Assembly: GCA_963729075.1 (NCBI GenBank)
Contig: CAVSMU010000014.1
Coordinates: forward strand, 124,001 to 188,000
Reading direction: 5' to 3'
Length of the DNA stretch: 64,000 bases
Origin: WHSW01 sp963729075
Lineage (GTDB): Bacteria; Actinomycetota; Thermoleophilia; Solirubrobacterales; 70-9
Under the pieces are notes generated by a model. It saw only the letters and a program-made list of their open reading frames with translations. It searched no databases and was not told the origin of the DNA. This document shows, piece by piece, positions 8,548 through 16,724 of this stretch; the stretch's first letter is position 1; every line of letters starts with the position of its first letter. A program made the translations under genes and the position numbers.

Positions 8548-9205
8548 TGAGCTCCTCCAGGGCGGCCGCGAGCGGCACGTCGCGCGCGAGCAGCAGCACC
8601 TCGAGGTGATAGAGCAGGTCGGCCGCCTCCTCGGCGACCCGCTCGTCGGACTCGCCGGCCGCGGCCCGCGCGACCTCGTCGGCCTCCTCGCGCAGCTTGG
8701 CGCCGATCCGATCCGGATCGTCGATCAGCGCCACCGTGTAGGAGCCCTCGGGGCGGTCCCTGCGGCGCTCGGCGAGCGTACGGGCGAGCGCATCCAGTGC
8801 CTCGTGCGCGGCCGGCGCCGGCTCCCCCGCGACCGCAGCAGCCTCGGGCGCCGGATCCGCGGACCCGTCCAGGTCGCGGTAAAAACACGAGCGCTCGCCG
8901 GTGTGACACGCGGGGCCGACCGGCTCGACCAGCGCGACCAGCGCGTCGCCGTCGCAGTCGTAGCGAAGCTGGCGCACCCGCTGCACGTTGCCCGAGGTCT
9001 CTCCCTTTCGCCACAGCTCGCCGCGGGAGCGGCTGTAGAGGTGGATTTCCCCCGTCTGCCGGGTGAGCTGCAGTGCGTCGGCGTTCATGTAGGCGAGCGT
9101 CAGCACTTCACCCGTGCGCCAGTCCTGCATCACGCACGGGACCAGGCCCCGCTCATCGAAGCGGATCGCGCCGACGCCGGCGTCCGTGGGCGTTTCGTCC
9201 GTCAT
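8531..9205 (-). CDS. hisIE: Bifunctional phosphoribosyl-AMP cyclohydrolase / phosphoribosyl-ATP pyrophosphatase
   Basis: This 224-aa fusion carries out steps two and three of histidine synthesis. Residues 1-115 are HisI: YMNADALQLTRQTGEIHLYSR, WRKGETSGNVQ, and the metal-ligand cysteines in YDCDGDA and CHTGERSCFYRD. An Ala/Pro linker (about 116-130) leads to HisE: SYTVALIDDPDRIGAKLREEADEVARAA and EEAADLLYHLEVLL. In many actinobacteria hisI and hisE are separate, so the fusion is a useful lineage trait. Its 3' end overlaps trpE by 17 bp, coupling histidine and tryptophan genes. Confidence 0.94.
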   Translation of the reverse strand: MTDETPTDAGVGAIRFDERGLVPCVMQDWRTGEVLTLAYMNADALQLTRQTGEIHLYSRSRGELWRKGETSGNVQRVRQLRYDCDGDALVALVEPVGPACHTGERSCFYRDLDGSADPAPEAAAVAGEPAPAAHEALDALARTLAERRRDRPEGSYTVALIDDPDRIGAKLREEADEVARAAAGESDERVAEEAADLLYHLEVLLLARDVPLAAALEELNGRRR

Positions 9206-9264
9206 TGCGGGCAGTCTACGAGCCGTTCGCGGCGCCCTCGCGAAACGCAGGCGCTCGCAACGGC

Positions 9265-10182
9265 CTAGTCGATCCCCAGCCGGTCGAGCAGCGCCTCGTC
9301 GCGGCGCCAGCGCTCCCGGACCCGGACCTGGAGATCGAGGAAGACCTTCGCGCCGAGCTCCCGCTCGAGCTCCTTGCGGGCGGCGGTGCCGATCTCGCGG
9401 ACCATGCGCCCACCCTTCCCGATCAGGATCGCCTTCTGGGAGTCGGTCTCCGCCCAGACCTGCGCGCTCACCTCGATCAGCCCGTCGTCGCGCTCGGCCA
9501 CCTCGTCGACCGCGACCTCGACCGCGTGCGGGAGCTCCTCGCGCGTTCGGCGAAGGACCTGCTCGCGGATGAGCTCGGCGAGGTGCACGTCGCTCGGCTG
9601 GTCCGTGCGCTCGGAGGGGGGATAGAGCAACGGCCCCTCCGGCATCAGCTCCGCCAGACGGGTCACCAGAGCGTCGACGCCCGTTCCGCGCTTGGCGGAA
9701 ACCGGGAACACCTCGTCCACCACCTCGAGCTCGGCCGCCTCCGCGAGCACCTCGGCCGTCCCGGGCCGATCGAGGCGATCGACCTTGTTGACGCCGCAGA
9801 TCACCGGCACCTCGGGGTGGGCGGACAGCAAATGGCGGGCGATGAAACGGTCGCCCGGCCCGATCCCCTGCTCGCCGTTGACCACGAACACGACCGCATC
9901 GGAACCGTCGAGCTCGTGCTCGACCCGGCGCTGCATCCGCTCGGTGAGCACGTCGCGGGGCCTCTGCACGCCCGGCAGGTCGACCAGCACGAGTTGCCAG
10001 CCAGCCGCGAGGTCGGTGGCGACGCCGCGGCTCGCCCTCCGCGTGGTCTGCGGCCGATCGGAGATGATCGCCACCTTCGCACCGACGATGGCGTTGACGA
10101 GCGTCGACTTGCCGACGTTGGGGCGCCCGGCGAGACCGACGAAGCCGGCGCGGGTGGTCGGCGGCCCCTCCTCGGCCGTCAT
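9265..10182 (-). CDS. era: GTPase Era
   Basis: Era binds 16S rRNA and acts in 30S assembly. The ATG at 10182 gives 305 aa, the normal length; the start overlaps the ybeY stop by 4 bp (ATGA). The GTPase motifs are GRPNVGKST (residues 19-27), the DLPG switch II segment, NKVDRLD and VSAKRG. The C-terminal KH RNA-binding domain shows AILIGKGGRMVREIGTAARKELE. phoH-ybeY-era is a conserved order in Gram-positive bacteria. Confidence 0.96.
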   Translation of the reverse strand: MTAEEGPPTTRAGFVGLAGRPNVGKSTLVNAIVGAKVAIISDRPQTTRRASRGVATDLAAGWQLVLVDLPGVQRPRDVLTERMQRRVEHELDGSDAVVFVVNGEQGIGPGDRFIARHLLSAHPEVPVICGVNKVDRLDRPGTAEVLAEAAELEVVDEVFPVSAKRGTGVDALVTRLAELMPEGPLLYPPSERTDQPSDVHLAELIREQVLRRTREELPHAVEVAVDEVAERDDGLIEVSAQVWAETDSQKAILIGKGGRMVREIGTAARKELERELGAKVFLDLQVRVRERWRRDEALLDRLGID

Positions 10183-10541
10183 TCGAGCGCGCTCAGAATG
10201 CTCGCCTGGAGGGCGAGCATCCCGCCGTCGTCGGTCTCGTGGTCGTAGCCGCACAGGTGCAGCACGCCGTGAACGGTCGCCTCGACCACGTCGTCGGTGT
10301 GCCGTGGACAGATGACCACGTCACCGAGCTCGCGCGGGCCGGGTGCGGGGCCCGCCCCGTCGATCGGAAACGAGAGCACGTCGGTCGGCGCGTCGCGCCC
10401 GCGGTGGGCGCGGTTGAGCTCGCGGATGCGCCGCTCGTCCACGAGCTCGACCGAGACGTGGCCGTCGGCCACACCCGCGGCGGTCAGGGTTGCGGCCACG
10501 GCCGCGCGCAGGTCCTCCGGCACGTCGGACAGGTCGGCCAA
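10179..10541 (-). CDS. ybeY: Endoribonuclease / rRNA maturation factor YbeY
   Basis: YbeY is a metal-dependent RNase needed for 16S rRNA 3'-end processing and ribosome quality control. The 120-aa protein ends its fold with the zinc motif HGVLHLCGYDHE (H-x3-H-x5-H) and carries the preceding PTDVLSFPID and LGDVVICP strands. It starts 1 bp after the phoH stop and overlaps era by 4 bp, so all three genes are translated together. At 120 aa it is at the short end of the family. Confidence 0.95.
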   Translation of the reverse strand: MADLSDVPEDLRAAVAATLTAAGVADGHVSVELVDERRIRELNRAHRGRDAPTDVLSFPIDGAGPAPGPRELGDVVICPRHTDDVVEATVHGVLHLCGYDHETDDGGMLALQASILSALE

Positions 10542-12620
10542 CTAGTCGCCGTCCGCCGGCTCGGCGTCGTCCCGGCCTGCCGGCGGGCGCCCGCCGGCCC
10601 GCTCGGAGTAGGCCCCGTACGCCTCCACGATCCGCTGGACGAGCTGGTGGCGGACGACATCCTCGCCGCCGAAGCGGACGAAGGCGATGTCCTCGACCGC
10701 CGAGAGGATCTCCCCGACGACAACCAGGCCCGAGCGCTGGTCACGCGGCAGGTCGATCTGGGTGACGTCGCCGGTGACCACCATCCTCGAGCCGAACCCC
10801 AGCCGCGTGAGGAACATCTTCATCTGCTCGGGGCTCGTGTTCTGCGCCTCGTCGAGGATCACGAACGAGTCGTTGAGGGTGTTGTGGGTAAGCAGGAAGT
10901 CGTCGGTGACGTACAGGGAGTCGGCGGCCGCGACCTGAATGCAGACCGTCTCCGCTTCGCCCGCCGGTTCGATGGCATCGATGAAGCGCATCGGCCGACC
11001 TCCGCCCTCGCGCCGGTACTTCGTCAGCTTTCGGGGGAGGCGGAAGGGCTCGATCGCGGCCGGCAGGCGAATATCGAGGACAAACGCGTCCGAGCGGTGC
11101 AACACGGGACGACCGTTCACGCGCCCCGGCGATCGTCCGGCGGCCGCCCGCCGGTGCCAGTAGGCAACGCCTCCCAGCGAGCGAACGAGGAAGACGACGT
11201 CGTCACGAAGGCGCTCGGAACAGGTCGTGTACTGGATGCGGCAGGTTCTTTCTCGCTGGCTAACGGGGCCGCCGTCGGTGTCCAACAAGCCCTGCAGCGC
11301 TGCCAGTCGAACCGACGACTCGTTGTACAGGTACGACTCCGGCACGAACTTCGTCGTCGAGTTCGTGCCGGCGAGATCAAGCTCCCGCAGCACGGTGGTG
11401 ACCGGGTTGGCAACGATCACGCCTCCGCGGTGGCCTGCGATGTGCCTGAGGACGTAGTCGCCTCGGCCCTTCTGATGCAGCTCGATCTCGAACTGGCTCA
11501 ACGCGTCCTCAAGAGCCTCCGCAAGCTCCCGATCGTGTGACGAGAACGATGGGGTCGTCTTCGCGGTGATGCAGCCATCCCCGAGCAGGAGCCCGAGCGC
11601 ATAGGCGTCCATCGGCACGTCGCGGGGCTCGAACTCGATCGGCGCACTGAGAAGCGGCAGCGAATAACGACGCTGATGGAACGAGCGTAGGTGCCCGATC
11701 ATCTCACCGGTCTCGAGGACGCGACCGGGCTTCGCTCGCCGACGATCCGAGGCCGTAAAGACGTGCCACAGGTGCTCTGAGCAGCAGAGCGTCGAGGCGC
11801 CGTCCTGGGCGCGCAAACGGAAGACCTGCTTGCGCCCCTGCGGGTAGACGCCGACGACGGGCGTCGGACGGCCGTCCGACCCGACCACCAAGTCGCCCAC
11901 TCCCAGGTCGCCGATCGCGCGAAATCCCGTCGGGGTCAGCACCGGGCTCGATACCGGTTGCGCTCGTCCCCGCATGAACGCCAGCGGAGCGACCTCGATG
12001 ATTCCGCGGTCGAAGTAGGTGAGGACCCGTTCGGGGTCGAGCATGTCGTACAGGGCATCGAAGAGGGGTCGCAGGTAGGGATCGACCTTCGCCTGGATGT
12101 CACCCGGCAGGAACCCGAGCCGCTCCCCCGCCTCGACCGCCGGCCGGGTCAGGATGATCCGGCTGATCTCGCGGGCGTCCAGCGCCGCCACCGCCATCGC
12201 CACGGCGAGGAAGGTCTTCCCGGTCCCCGCCGGGCCGATGCCGAAAGTGACCGTGTGGCGACGGATCGAGTCGACGTAACGCTTCTGGTTCACGGTCTTC
12301 GGCGCGACCTTGATGTTGCGATGTCGCCAGACGAGGTCCTCGAGGATCTCGGCGGGCTTCTCGGACGCCTCAATCGCGCCGGTCACCGTGTCGATCGTGC
12401 CCGGGGCGAGCTCGTGGCCGCGCTCGATCAGCCCGACCAGCTCGTCCACCATCGTTGCGGCGCGGCTGATGTCGGCGTCGTCGCCGTCGAGGGTGAGGAC
12501 GTTGCCGCGCAGGAACAGGTCACATCCCAGCCTGCCCTCGAGCTCGCGCAGGACCGAGTCCTCGGAGCCGGCGAGCTCCGCCGCGACCGTGTTGTCCAGG
12601 GTGAGCTGACGGCGGGCCAT
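10542..12620 (-). CDS. phoH: PhoH-like ATPase interrupted by an intein
   Basis: The precursor is 692 aa. After removal of a 361-aa intein the product would be 331 aa, the normal size of PhoH/PhoL, a P-loop ATPase linked to RNA metabolism. Extein marks are GIGPAGTGKTFLAV (P-loop, residues 127-140), LTRPAVEAGERLGFLPGD, PLAFMRGR before the intein, and TLNDSFVILDEAQNTSPEQ and TRLGFGSRMVVTGDVTQID after it. The insertion splits the highly conserved MRGR/TLND site, so splicing is needed for activity. ybeY and era follow. Confidence 0.95.
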   Translation of the reverse strand: MARRQLTLDNTVAAELAGSEDSVLRELEGRLGCDLFLRGNVLTLDGDDADISRAATMVDELVGLIERGHELAPGTIDTVTGAIEASEKPAEILEDLVWRHRNIKVAPKTVNQKRYVDSIRRHTVTFGIGPAGTGKTFLAVAMAVAALDAREISRIILTRPAVEAGERLGFLPGDIQAKVDPYLRPLFDALYDMLDPERVLTYFDRGIIEVAPLAFMRGRAQPVSSPVLTPTGFRAIGDLGVGDLVVGSDGRPTPVVGVYPQGRKQVFRLRAQDGASTLCCSEHLWHVFTASDRRRAKPGRVLETGEMIGHLRSFHQRRYSLPLLSAPIEFEPRDVPMDAYALGLLLGDGCITAKTTPSFSSHDRELAEALEDALSQFEIELHQKGRGDYVLRHIAGHRGGVIVANPVTTVLRELDLAGTNSTTKFVPESYLYNESSVRLAALQGLLDTDGGPVSQRERTCRIQYTTCSERLRDDVVFLVRSLGGVAYWHRRAAAGRSPGRVNGRPVLHRSDAFVLDIRLPAAIEPFRLPRKLTKYRREGGGRPMRFIDAIEPAGEAETVCIQVAAADSLYVTDDFLLTHNTLNDSFVILDEAQNTSPEQMKMFLTRLGFGSRMVVTGDVTQIDLPRDQRSGLVVVGEILSAVEDIAFVRFGGEDVVRHQLVQRIVEAYGAYSERAGGRPPAGRDDAEPADGD
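10881..11963 (-). mobile_element. Class 3 (WCT) intein with LAGLIDADG homing endonuclease in PhoH
   Basis: The 361-residue intein starts with Ala1 (not Cys or Ser) directly after PhoH Arg219 and ends with His360-Asn361, followed by Thr+1. Block A is AQPVSSPVLTPTG. The three class 3 residues are present: Trp66 in CSEHLWHVF (block B), Cys341 in ETVCIQV (block F) and Thr359 in LLTHN (block G). Two dodecapeptide motifs, YALGLLLGDG (121-130) and ALQGLLDTDG (222-231), each keep an acidic residue, so the endonuclease may be active. Base composition looks less GC-rich than the extein. This is a selfish, horizontally moving element. Confidence 0.93.
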
Positions 12621-12636
12621 CGGCGCCGGGTCGCTC

Positions 12637-13068
12637 CTACCCGGCGAGTCGCTCGCGGACCATCGCGCTGACCCGCTTGCCGTCCGCGCGGTCGCCGACC
12701 TTCGGCATCACCACGCCCATCACCTTGCCCATCTCGCCGGGCTCCGACGCTCCGGCCTCGGCGATCGCCGCGTCGACGACCCCGGCGAGCTCGTGGTCGG
12801 GCATCTCCTCCGGCAGGTAGCGCTCGATCTCGCGAGCCTCCGCCTCCTCCGCCTCGGCCCGCTCCGCGCTGCCGCCGTCGCGATAGGCCTCGGCCGCCTC
12901 GAGCCGGCGCTTGCGCTCGCGCCGCAGGACCGCGACCTCGTCGTCGCCGCCTCCTTTGACGTCCTTTTGCAGCGCGTCGGCGACCAGGCGCAGCGCCGCG
13001 ACGCGGTCGCGCTCGCCGGCCTTCATCGCCGCGCGGGTGTCCTCCTGGACCTGCTCGAGGATGCTCAC
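12637..13068 (-). CDS. GatB/YqeY domain protein
   Basis: This 143-aa YqeY-like protein corresponds to the tRNA-binding tail domain of GatB as a free protein. The exact role is unknown; a link to tRNA amidation is suggested by homology only. The sequence is charged and helical with RDRVAALRLVADALQKDVKG, EIERYLPEEMPDHELAGVVDAAI and the terminal GEMGKVMGVVMPKVGDRADGKRVS, which is the conserved YqeY signature. It starts with GTG and ends 16 bp before phoH. Confidence 0.9.
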   Translation of the reverse strand: MSILEQVQEDTRAAMKAGERDRVAALRLVADALQKDVKGGGDDEVAVLRRERKRRLEAAEAYRDGGSAERAEAEEAEAREIERYLPEEMPDHELAGVVDAAIAEAGASEPGEMGKVMGVVMPKVGDRADGKRVSAMVRERLAG

Positions 13069-13102
13069 GCGGCTAAGGGTAGTGGCCGCCTCGACGGGTC
13101 AC

Positions 13103-13933
13103 TCAGTCCGCGAGATCGACGAGCTCGACCTCGCCGAGCGGCATCTGCAGGAAGCGGGTGCCGAGCTCGCGGAAGGCGACCGGGTCGCCGGTACAGACGA
13201 AGCGGTACTCGCCCTCGTCTTCATCCGGACTCTGGAGTCCTCCCGTCTCGAGGATGCGCTGCGCGGTGGCGGCGAGCGCGTGGCCGGCGGTCACCAGGCG
13301 CACCTCGCGCCCGAGGAAGCGCTGCAGCATCGGGCGCACGAGCGGGTAATGGGTGCATCCGAGGATCACGGTGTCGACCCGGGCGCGCCGCAGCGGCGCA
13401 CAGTACGAGCGCACCGTCTCGACGACCGCCTCTGAGAACGGGAAGCCGCGCTGGATGATCGCCGCCAGGTCGGGGGCGGCGACCTGGGTGACGGTCAGCT
13501 CGCGGTGTTGGCGGCCGAGCGCGCGCAGGTAGGCGCCACCCGCCACGGTGGCCGGGGTGGCGAGCACGCCGACCCGGCCGGAGTCGGTGATCGCACCGGC
13601 GATCTCGGCCTCCGGCTCGATCACCGCCACCACCTCGACCCCGCGCGCGGCGGCGACCTCCCGCGCGGGCTCGAGCCCGGCGCCGGCTGCCGAGTTGCAG
13701 GCGATGACGATCAGCTTCGCGCCGCGATCGAGCAGGAAGGCGGTGTTGCGGCGCGTGCACTCGCCGAGCTCAGCGGCCGACTTCGCGCCGTACGGAAAGC
13801 GCGCGTCGTCGCCGAGGTACACGTAGTCCTCCTCCGGGAGCGAGACCAGGCACTCGTGCAGGACGGTGAGCCCTCCGACGCCGGAGTCGAAGACGGCAAT
13901 CGGCAGGTTCGGATCTGGTCCGTCGGCGTTCAT
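13103..13933 (-). CDS. murI: Glutamate racemase
   Basis: MurI makes D-glutamate for peptidoglycan. The two catalytic cysteines are visible in IVIACNSAAGAGL and ILGCTHYPLV, with the N-terminal DSGVGGLTV and YLGDDARFPYG motifs. The ATG at 13933 is preferred (276 aa); a GTG at 13960 would add nine residues. The C-terminus is longer than usual, with an added segment of about 25 residues (YRFVCTGDPVAF onward). yqeY is next downstream. Confidence 0.94.
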   Translation of the reverse strand: MNADGPDPNLPIAVFDSGVGGLTVLHECLVSLPEEDYVYLGDDARFPYGAKSAAELGECTRRNTAFLLDRGAKLIVIACNSAAGAGLEPAREVAAARGVEVVAVIEPEAEIAGAITDSGRVGVLATPATVAGGAYLRALGRQHRELTVTQVAAPDLAAIIQRGFPFSEAVVETVRSYCAPLRRARVDTVILGCTHYPLVRPMLQRFLGREVRLVTAGHALAATAQRILETGGLQSPDEDEGEYRFVCTGDPVAFRELGTRFLQMPLGEVELVDLAD

Positions 13934-13981
13934 GCCCTCAGATGATTGCCGGTGCGACACTGTATGGGTGAAGGGTGGCGC

Positions 13982-14260
13982 TCAAGCGGATTCCTCGTGG
14001 CTCTCGCTGTGGTCCGAGGACTCGGCGCTGTCGATCTGCTCTAAGGGCTCGTTCATGTCCATCGGCTCCGTCGGGTCGGCGCTTTCGATCGGCTCCGTCG
14101 GCTCGGTCGCGTCGGCCTTCTCGGTCGGCTCCGCAGCCTCCGCGTGCTCGACCCTGTCGGCGGCGGCGCGGTCGTCGGTGATGAGCTCGGCGTCCCGCGG
14201 GGCGGTGCTCGGCGAGGAGAATCGCGCCGCGGGCCTGATCGCGGCCGCCGCCCTCGGCAT
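13982..14260 (-). CDS. Small acidic repeat-rich hypothetical protein
   Basis: A 92-aa protein with a short Ala/Arg-rich N-terminus and an acidic, proline/threonine-rich C-terminal half made of degenerate EPTEP and ESADPTEP repeats. It has no recognisable fold and would be largely disordered. It sits in the 327-bp gap between murI and the preceding frameshifted membrane-protein gene, in the same direction. Support is composition and position only; a plus-strand frame through the same repeats gives a Ser/Gly/Val-rich peptide that I regard as the shadow. Confidence 0.45.
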   Translation of the reverse strand: MPRAAAAIRPAARFSSPSTAPRDAELITDDRAAADRVEHAEAAEPTEKADATEPTEPIESADPTEPMDMNEPLEQIDSAESSDHSESHEESA

Positions 14261-14287
14261 CGCGGCGGTGGGTGTCGCGTTCAGGGC

Positions 14288-14784
14288 CTAGAGGAACGGC
14301 TTCGCGGCCATGACGTAGATCGTCAGGATCACGATCAGCCCCGCGATCGGACCCATTCGCGCGCTCGCCCCGCTCTCGCGGTTGAACTCCTCGCCGAACT
14401 CGACGTCGCCCGGCGCCCGCCGAGTCGATGTCCCGCTTCGCGGCCTCGAGCGCGCGGCGCTCGTGCGGGATGAAGAAGCCGTGCACGAGGCCGAGCAGGA
14501 CGATGATCGCGACCAGGCCCCAGGTGACGAAGAAGTACCCGAAGTCCCAGTCGATCGGCGGCCAGATAGATGCCGGTCACGAGGATGACCACCGCGCCGA
14601 TCGTGACCATCGTGCGGTTGATCACGTTCTGAGCCTCGAGAATCGCCGGGATACTGCGCGGATATCTAGGACCGGCGGTCGCGAAGTAGATCCCGTAGGC
14701 GAAGGTCGGCCCGAAGGCGAGCACCACCGCGCTGACGTGGAGCCAGACGATCACGTCGTAGAACTGGACCGCGAGCGTCGTCAT
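14288..14784 (-). pseudogene. Integral membrane protein, broken by two frameshifts
   Basis: A small membrane protein of about 165 aa is readable only if two single-base shifts are allowed. It starts at the ATG at 14784, which overlaps the prmA stop by 4 bp, with VWLHVSAVVLAFGPTFAYGI and MVTIGAVVILVTGIYL. Near 14565 the frame moves to PPIDWDFGYFFVTWGLVAII and LGLVHGFFIPHERRALEAAK, and near 14417 to DVEFGEEFNRES and GPIAGLIVILTIYVMAAKPF before the stop at 14288. It resembles DUF2269-like proteins with four membrane helices. The continuous peptide suggests recent decay or sequence error. Confidence 0.7.
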
Positions 14785-15642
14785 GCGCGGCACCCTACCC
14801 GGGTCGCCCGTCGGAATCGACCACCGTCGCACAGCAGTGCCACCCACTCGCCGCGCGAGCGCTCGCCGACAACCTCGAGCCCGCCGGCGCGGAGGGCCGC
14901 TCTCACCGCCCCGACCTCGCTCGAGAGCAGGCCCGAGCAGACCATTCGCCGTGGGGGAACGGCGAGCCGGGAGGCGATCCCGGTCAGCAGCGGCGCGGTC
15001 AGGTTCGCGACCAGCACCGGCGCCGGTGGTGGCTCCTGTTCGCGCAGGTTGAGCCGCAGGAGCTCGATGCTCGACGCCGTTGGACGCCGCGTTGTGCGCC
15101 GCCGCGTCGAGCGCCGCCGGCTCGCTGTCGCACCCGCTCACCGGCGCGAACCCCAGCTTCGCCGCGGCGATCGCCAGCACGCCCGACCCGGTGCCGAGGT
15201 CGGCGAGCGGACCGCTCGCCTCGCCGGCGTCGGCGAGCTCGAGCAGCAGCTCCAGGCACATCCTGGTGGTTGCGTGGGCCCCGGTGCCAAACGCTTGCCC
15301 GGGATCGACAACGATGTCCACGAGGCTTTCGTCGGACGGGGCGGCCTCCCAGGACGGCCTTACGACGATCCGCCCGCCGGCGATCGAGACGGGCTCGTGG
15401 AAGTCGCGCCACCGATCGGCCCAGTCGTCGGGGATCTCGGTCGCGCTGATCTCGACCAGGCCCTCGCCGGCGGCCGCTCGGAGCTCGGGCACGGCCGGCA
15501 CCTCTCCGGGTGGCCCGTAGATCGCGTACTCGACCCAACCCTCGCCCCTCTCCTCCTCGACCCCTCCCGGCGCCAACTCCAGCAGCTCGGCGAGCACGGG
15601 CTCCGCGAGCTCGGCGCGGCAGCGGACGGCGAGCCGGATCAC
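14781..15642 (-). pseudogene. prmA: Ribosomal protein L11 methyltransferase, frameshifted
   Basis: PrmA trimethylates ribosomal protein L11 using SAM. The GTG at 15642 overlaps the dnaJ stop (GTGA). The first 190 residues are normal: VDPGQAFGTGAHATTRMCLELL, the SAM motif LADLGTGSGVLAIAAAKLG and CDSEPAALDAAAHNAASNG. Near 15069 a one-base shift is required; the sequence resumes as ELLRLNLREQ and VLVANLTAPLLTGIASRL and ends at 14781. As written, translation would lose the catalytic C-terminal part. The downstream frame still uses a 4-bp overlap with the next gene, which supports it as the true end. Confidence 0.85.
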
Positions 15643-16724
15643 TCCTCGAGCGATTCGTGCAGGCGCTGAGCGAGCTTGCGCTGCTCGCGGCTCAGCTTCC
15701 GCGGCACGACCACGTCGACGAGCACATGCTCGTCCCCCCGGGACCGGCCCCGCAGCGATGGCAAGCCGAGGCCGTCGAGGGTCACGGTATGCCCGGGCTG
15801 GGTGCCCGCCGGGATCTCGACCTCCCGGTCGCCGTCGAGGGTCGGGGCGGTCACGCGGCCGCCCACCATCGCCATGGTCGCCGGCACGTGGACGACCGTT
15901 ACCAGGTCGCTGCCGCGCCGCTCGAAGCGCTCGTCGTCGGCCACGCGCACACCGACGTACAGGTCGCCGGCCGGGGCCCCGCTCTCGCCGGCGTGCCCGG
16001 CACCGGTGATCCGGATCCGCTGGCCCGTCTCGATCCCGGGGGGCACGTCGACGTCCCACGTTCGCTCTCGGACCTCCCGTCCGACTCCCTCACAACGCTC
16101 GCAGGGCTGCTCGGCGATCCGGCCGTCGCCGCCGCACGTGGGGCAGGCCCCGGTCTGAACGAGCTGCCCGAAGGCGGTGCGACGCACCTGCTGGACGCGC
16201 CCGGCGCCGGCGCAGGTGTCGCAGGTGCGGATCGGCGTCCCCGGCTCCGCGCCGTTGCCGCGGCAGCGCTCGCACAGCGAGACCGCCTCGAAGCGGACCT
16301 CGCGAGTGACCCCCGTAAGGACCTCGGCGAGCGCGATCTCGATCTCCACCCCGATGTCGCCGCCCGGAGCCGGGCCCGAGCGGCGGCCGCCGAAGAGGTC
16401 CGCGAACAGGGAGTCGCCGCCGCCGAAGAACGACGCGAGGATGTCCTCCATGCTGCCCGCGGTGTGGGGGGACCAGCCTCCGGACCGCAGGCCCTGGTGA
16501 CCGAAGGCGTCGTAGGTGCGGCGACGCTCGGGATCCGAGAGGACCTCGTACGCCTCGGCCGCCTGCTTGAACTTCTCCTCGGCCTCGGGATCGTGGCGGT
16601 TGACGTCCGGGTGCAGATCCCGGGCGAGACGGCGGAACGCGCGCTTGATCTCGGAGTCGCTCGAGCCGCGATCGACGCCGAGCACCTCGTAGTAGTCGCG
16701 TGGGACGCTCTGGCGGGCGCTCAT
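15639..16724 (-). CDS. dnaJ: Chaperone DnaJ
   Basis: A type I Hsp40 of 361 aa that stimulates DnaK. The J domain (residues 8-75) carries the HPD motif at 38-40. A short, Phe-containing G/F-like segment (EDILASFFGGGDSLFADLFGG) is followed by four zinc-binding repeats: CERCRGNG, CDTCAGAG, CPTCGGDG and CERCEGVG. The C-terminal substrate domain follows (DVDVPPGIETGQRIRITGAG). The ATG overlaps the hrcA stop by 4 bp, and prmA begins inside its own stop codon. The hrcA-dnaJ pair without grpE/dnaK here matches the second dnaJ locus of actinobacteria. Confidence 0.95.
   Translation of the reverse strand: MSARQSVPRDYYEVLGVDRGSSDSEIKRAFRRLARDLHPDVNRHDPEAEEKFKQAAEAYEVLSDPERRRTYDAFGHQGLRSGGWSPHTAGSMEDILASFFGGGDSLFADLFGGRRSGPAPGGDIGVEIEIALAEVLTGVTREVRFEAVSLCERCRGNGAEPGTPIRTCDTCAGAGRVQQVRRTAFGQLVQTGACPTCGGDGRIAEQPCERCEGVGREVRERTWDVDVPPGIETGQRIRITGAGHAGESGAPAGDLYVGVRVADDERFERRGSDLVTVVHVPATMAMVGGRVTAPTLDGDREVEIPAGTQPGHTVTLDGLGLPSLRGRSRGDEHVLVDVVVPRKLSREQRKLAQRLHESLEE

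Noticed and set aside
10542..12620. A PhoH protein of unusual length with an inserted new domain
   Set aside because: The insert has intein blocks A, B, F and G, splice-junction residues and LAGLIDADG motifs; an ordinary domain fusion does not explain these.
13866..14291. Plus-strand Ser/Gly/Val-rich protein
   Set aside because: Its repeats mirror the acidic minus-strand frame, it overlaps murI, and it has no ribosome site.
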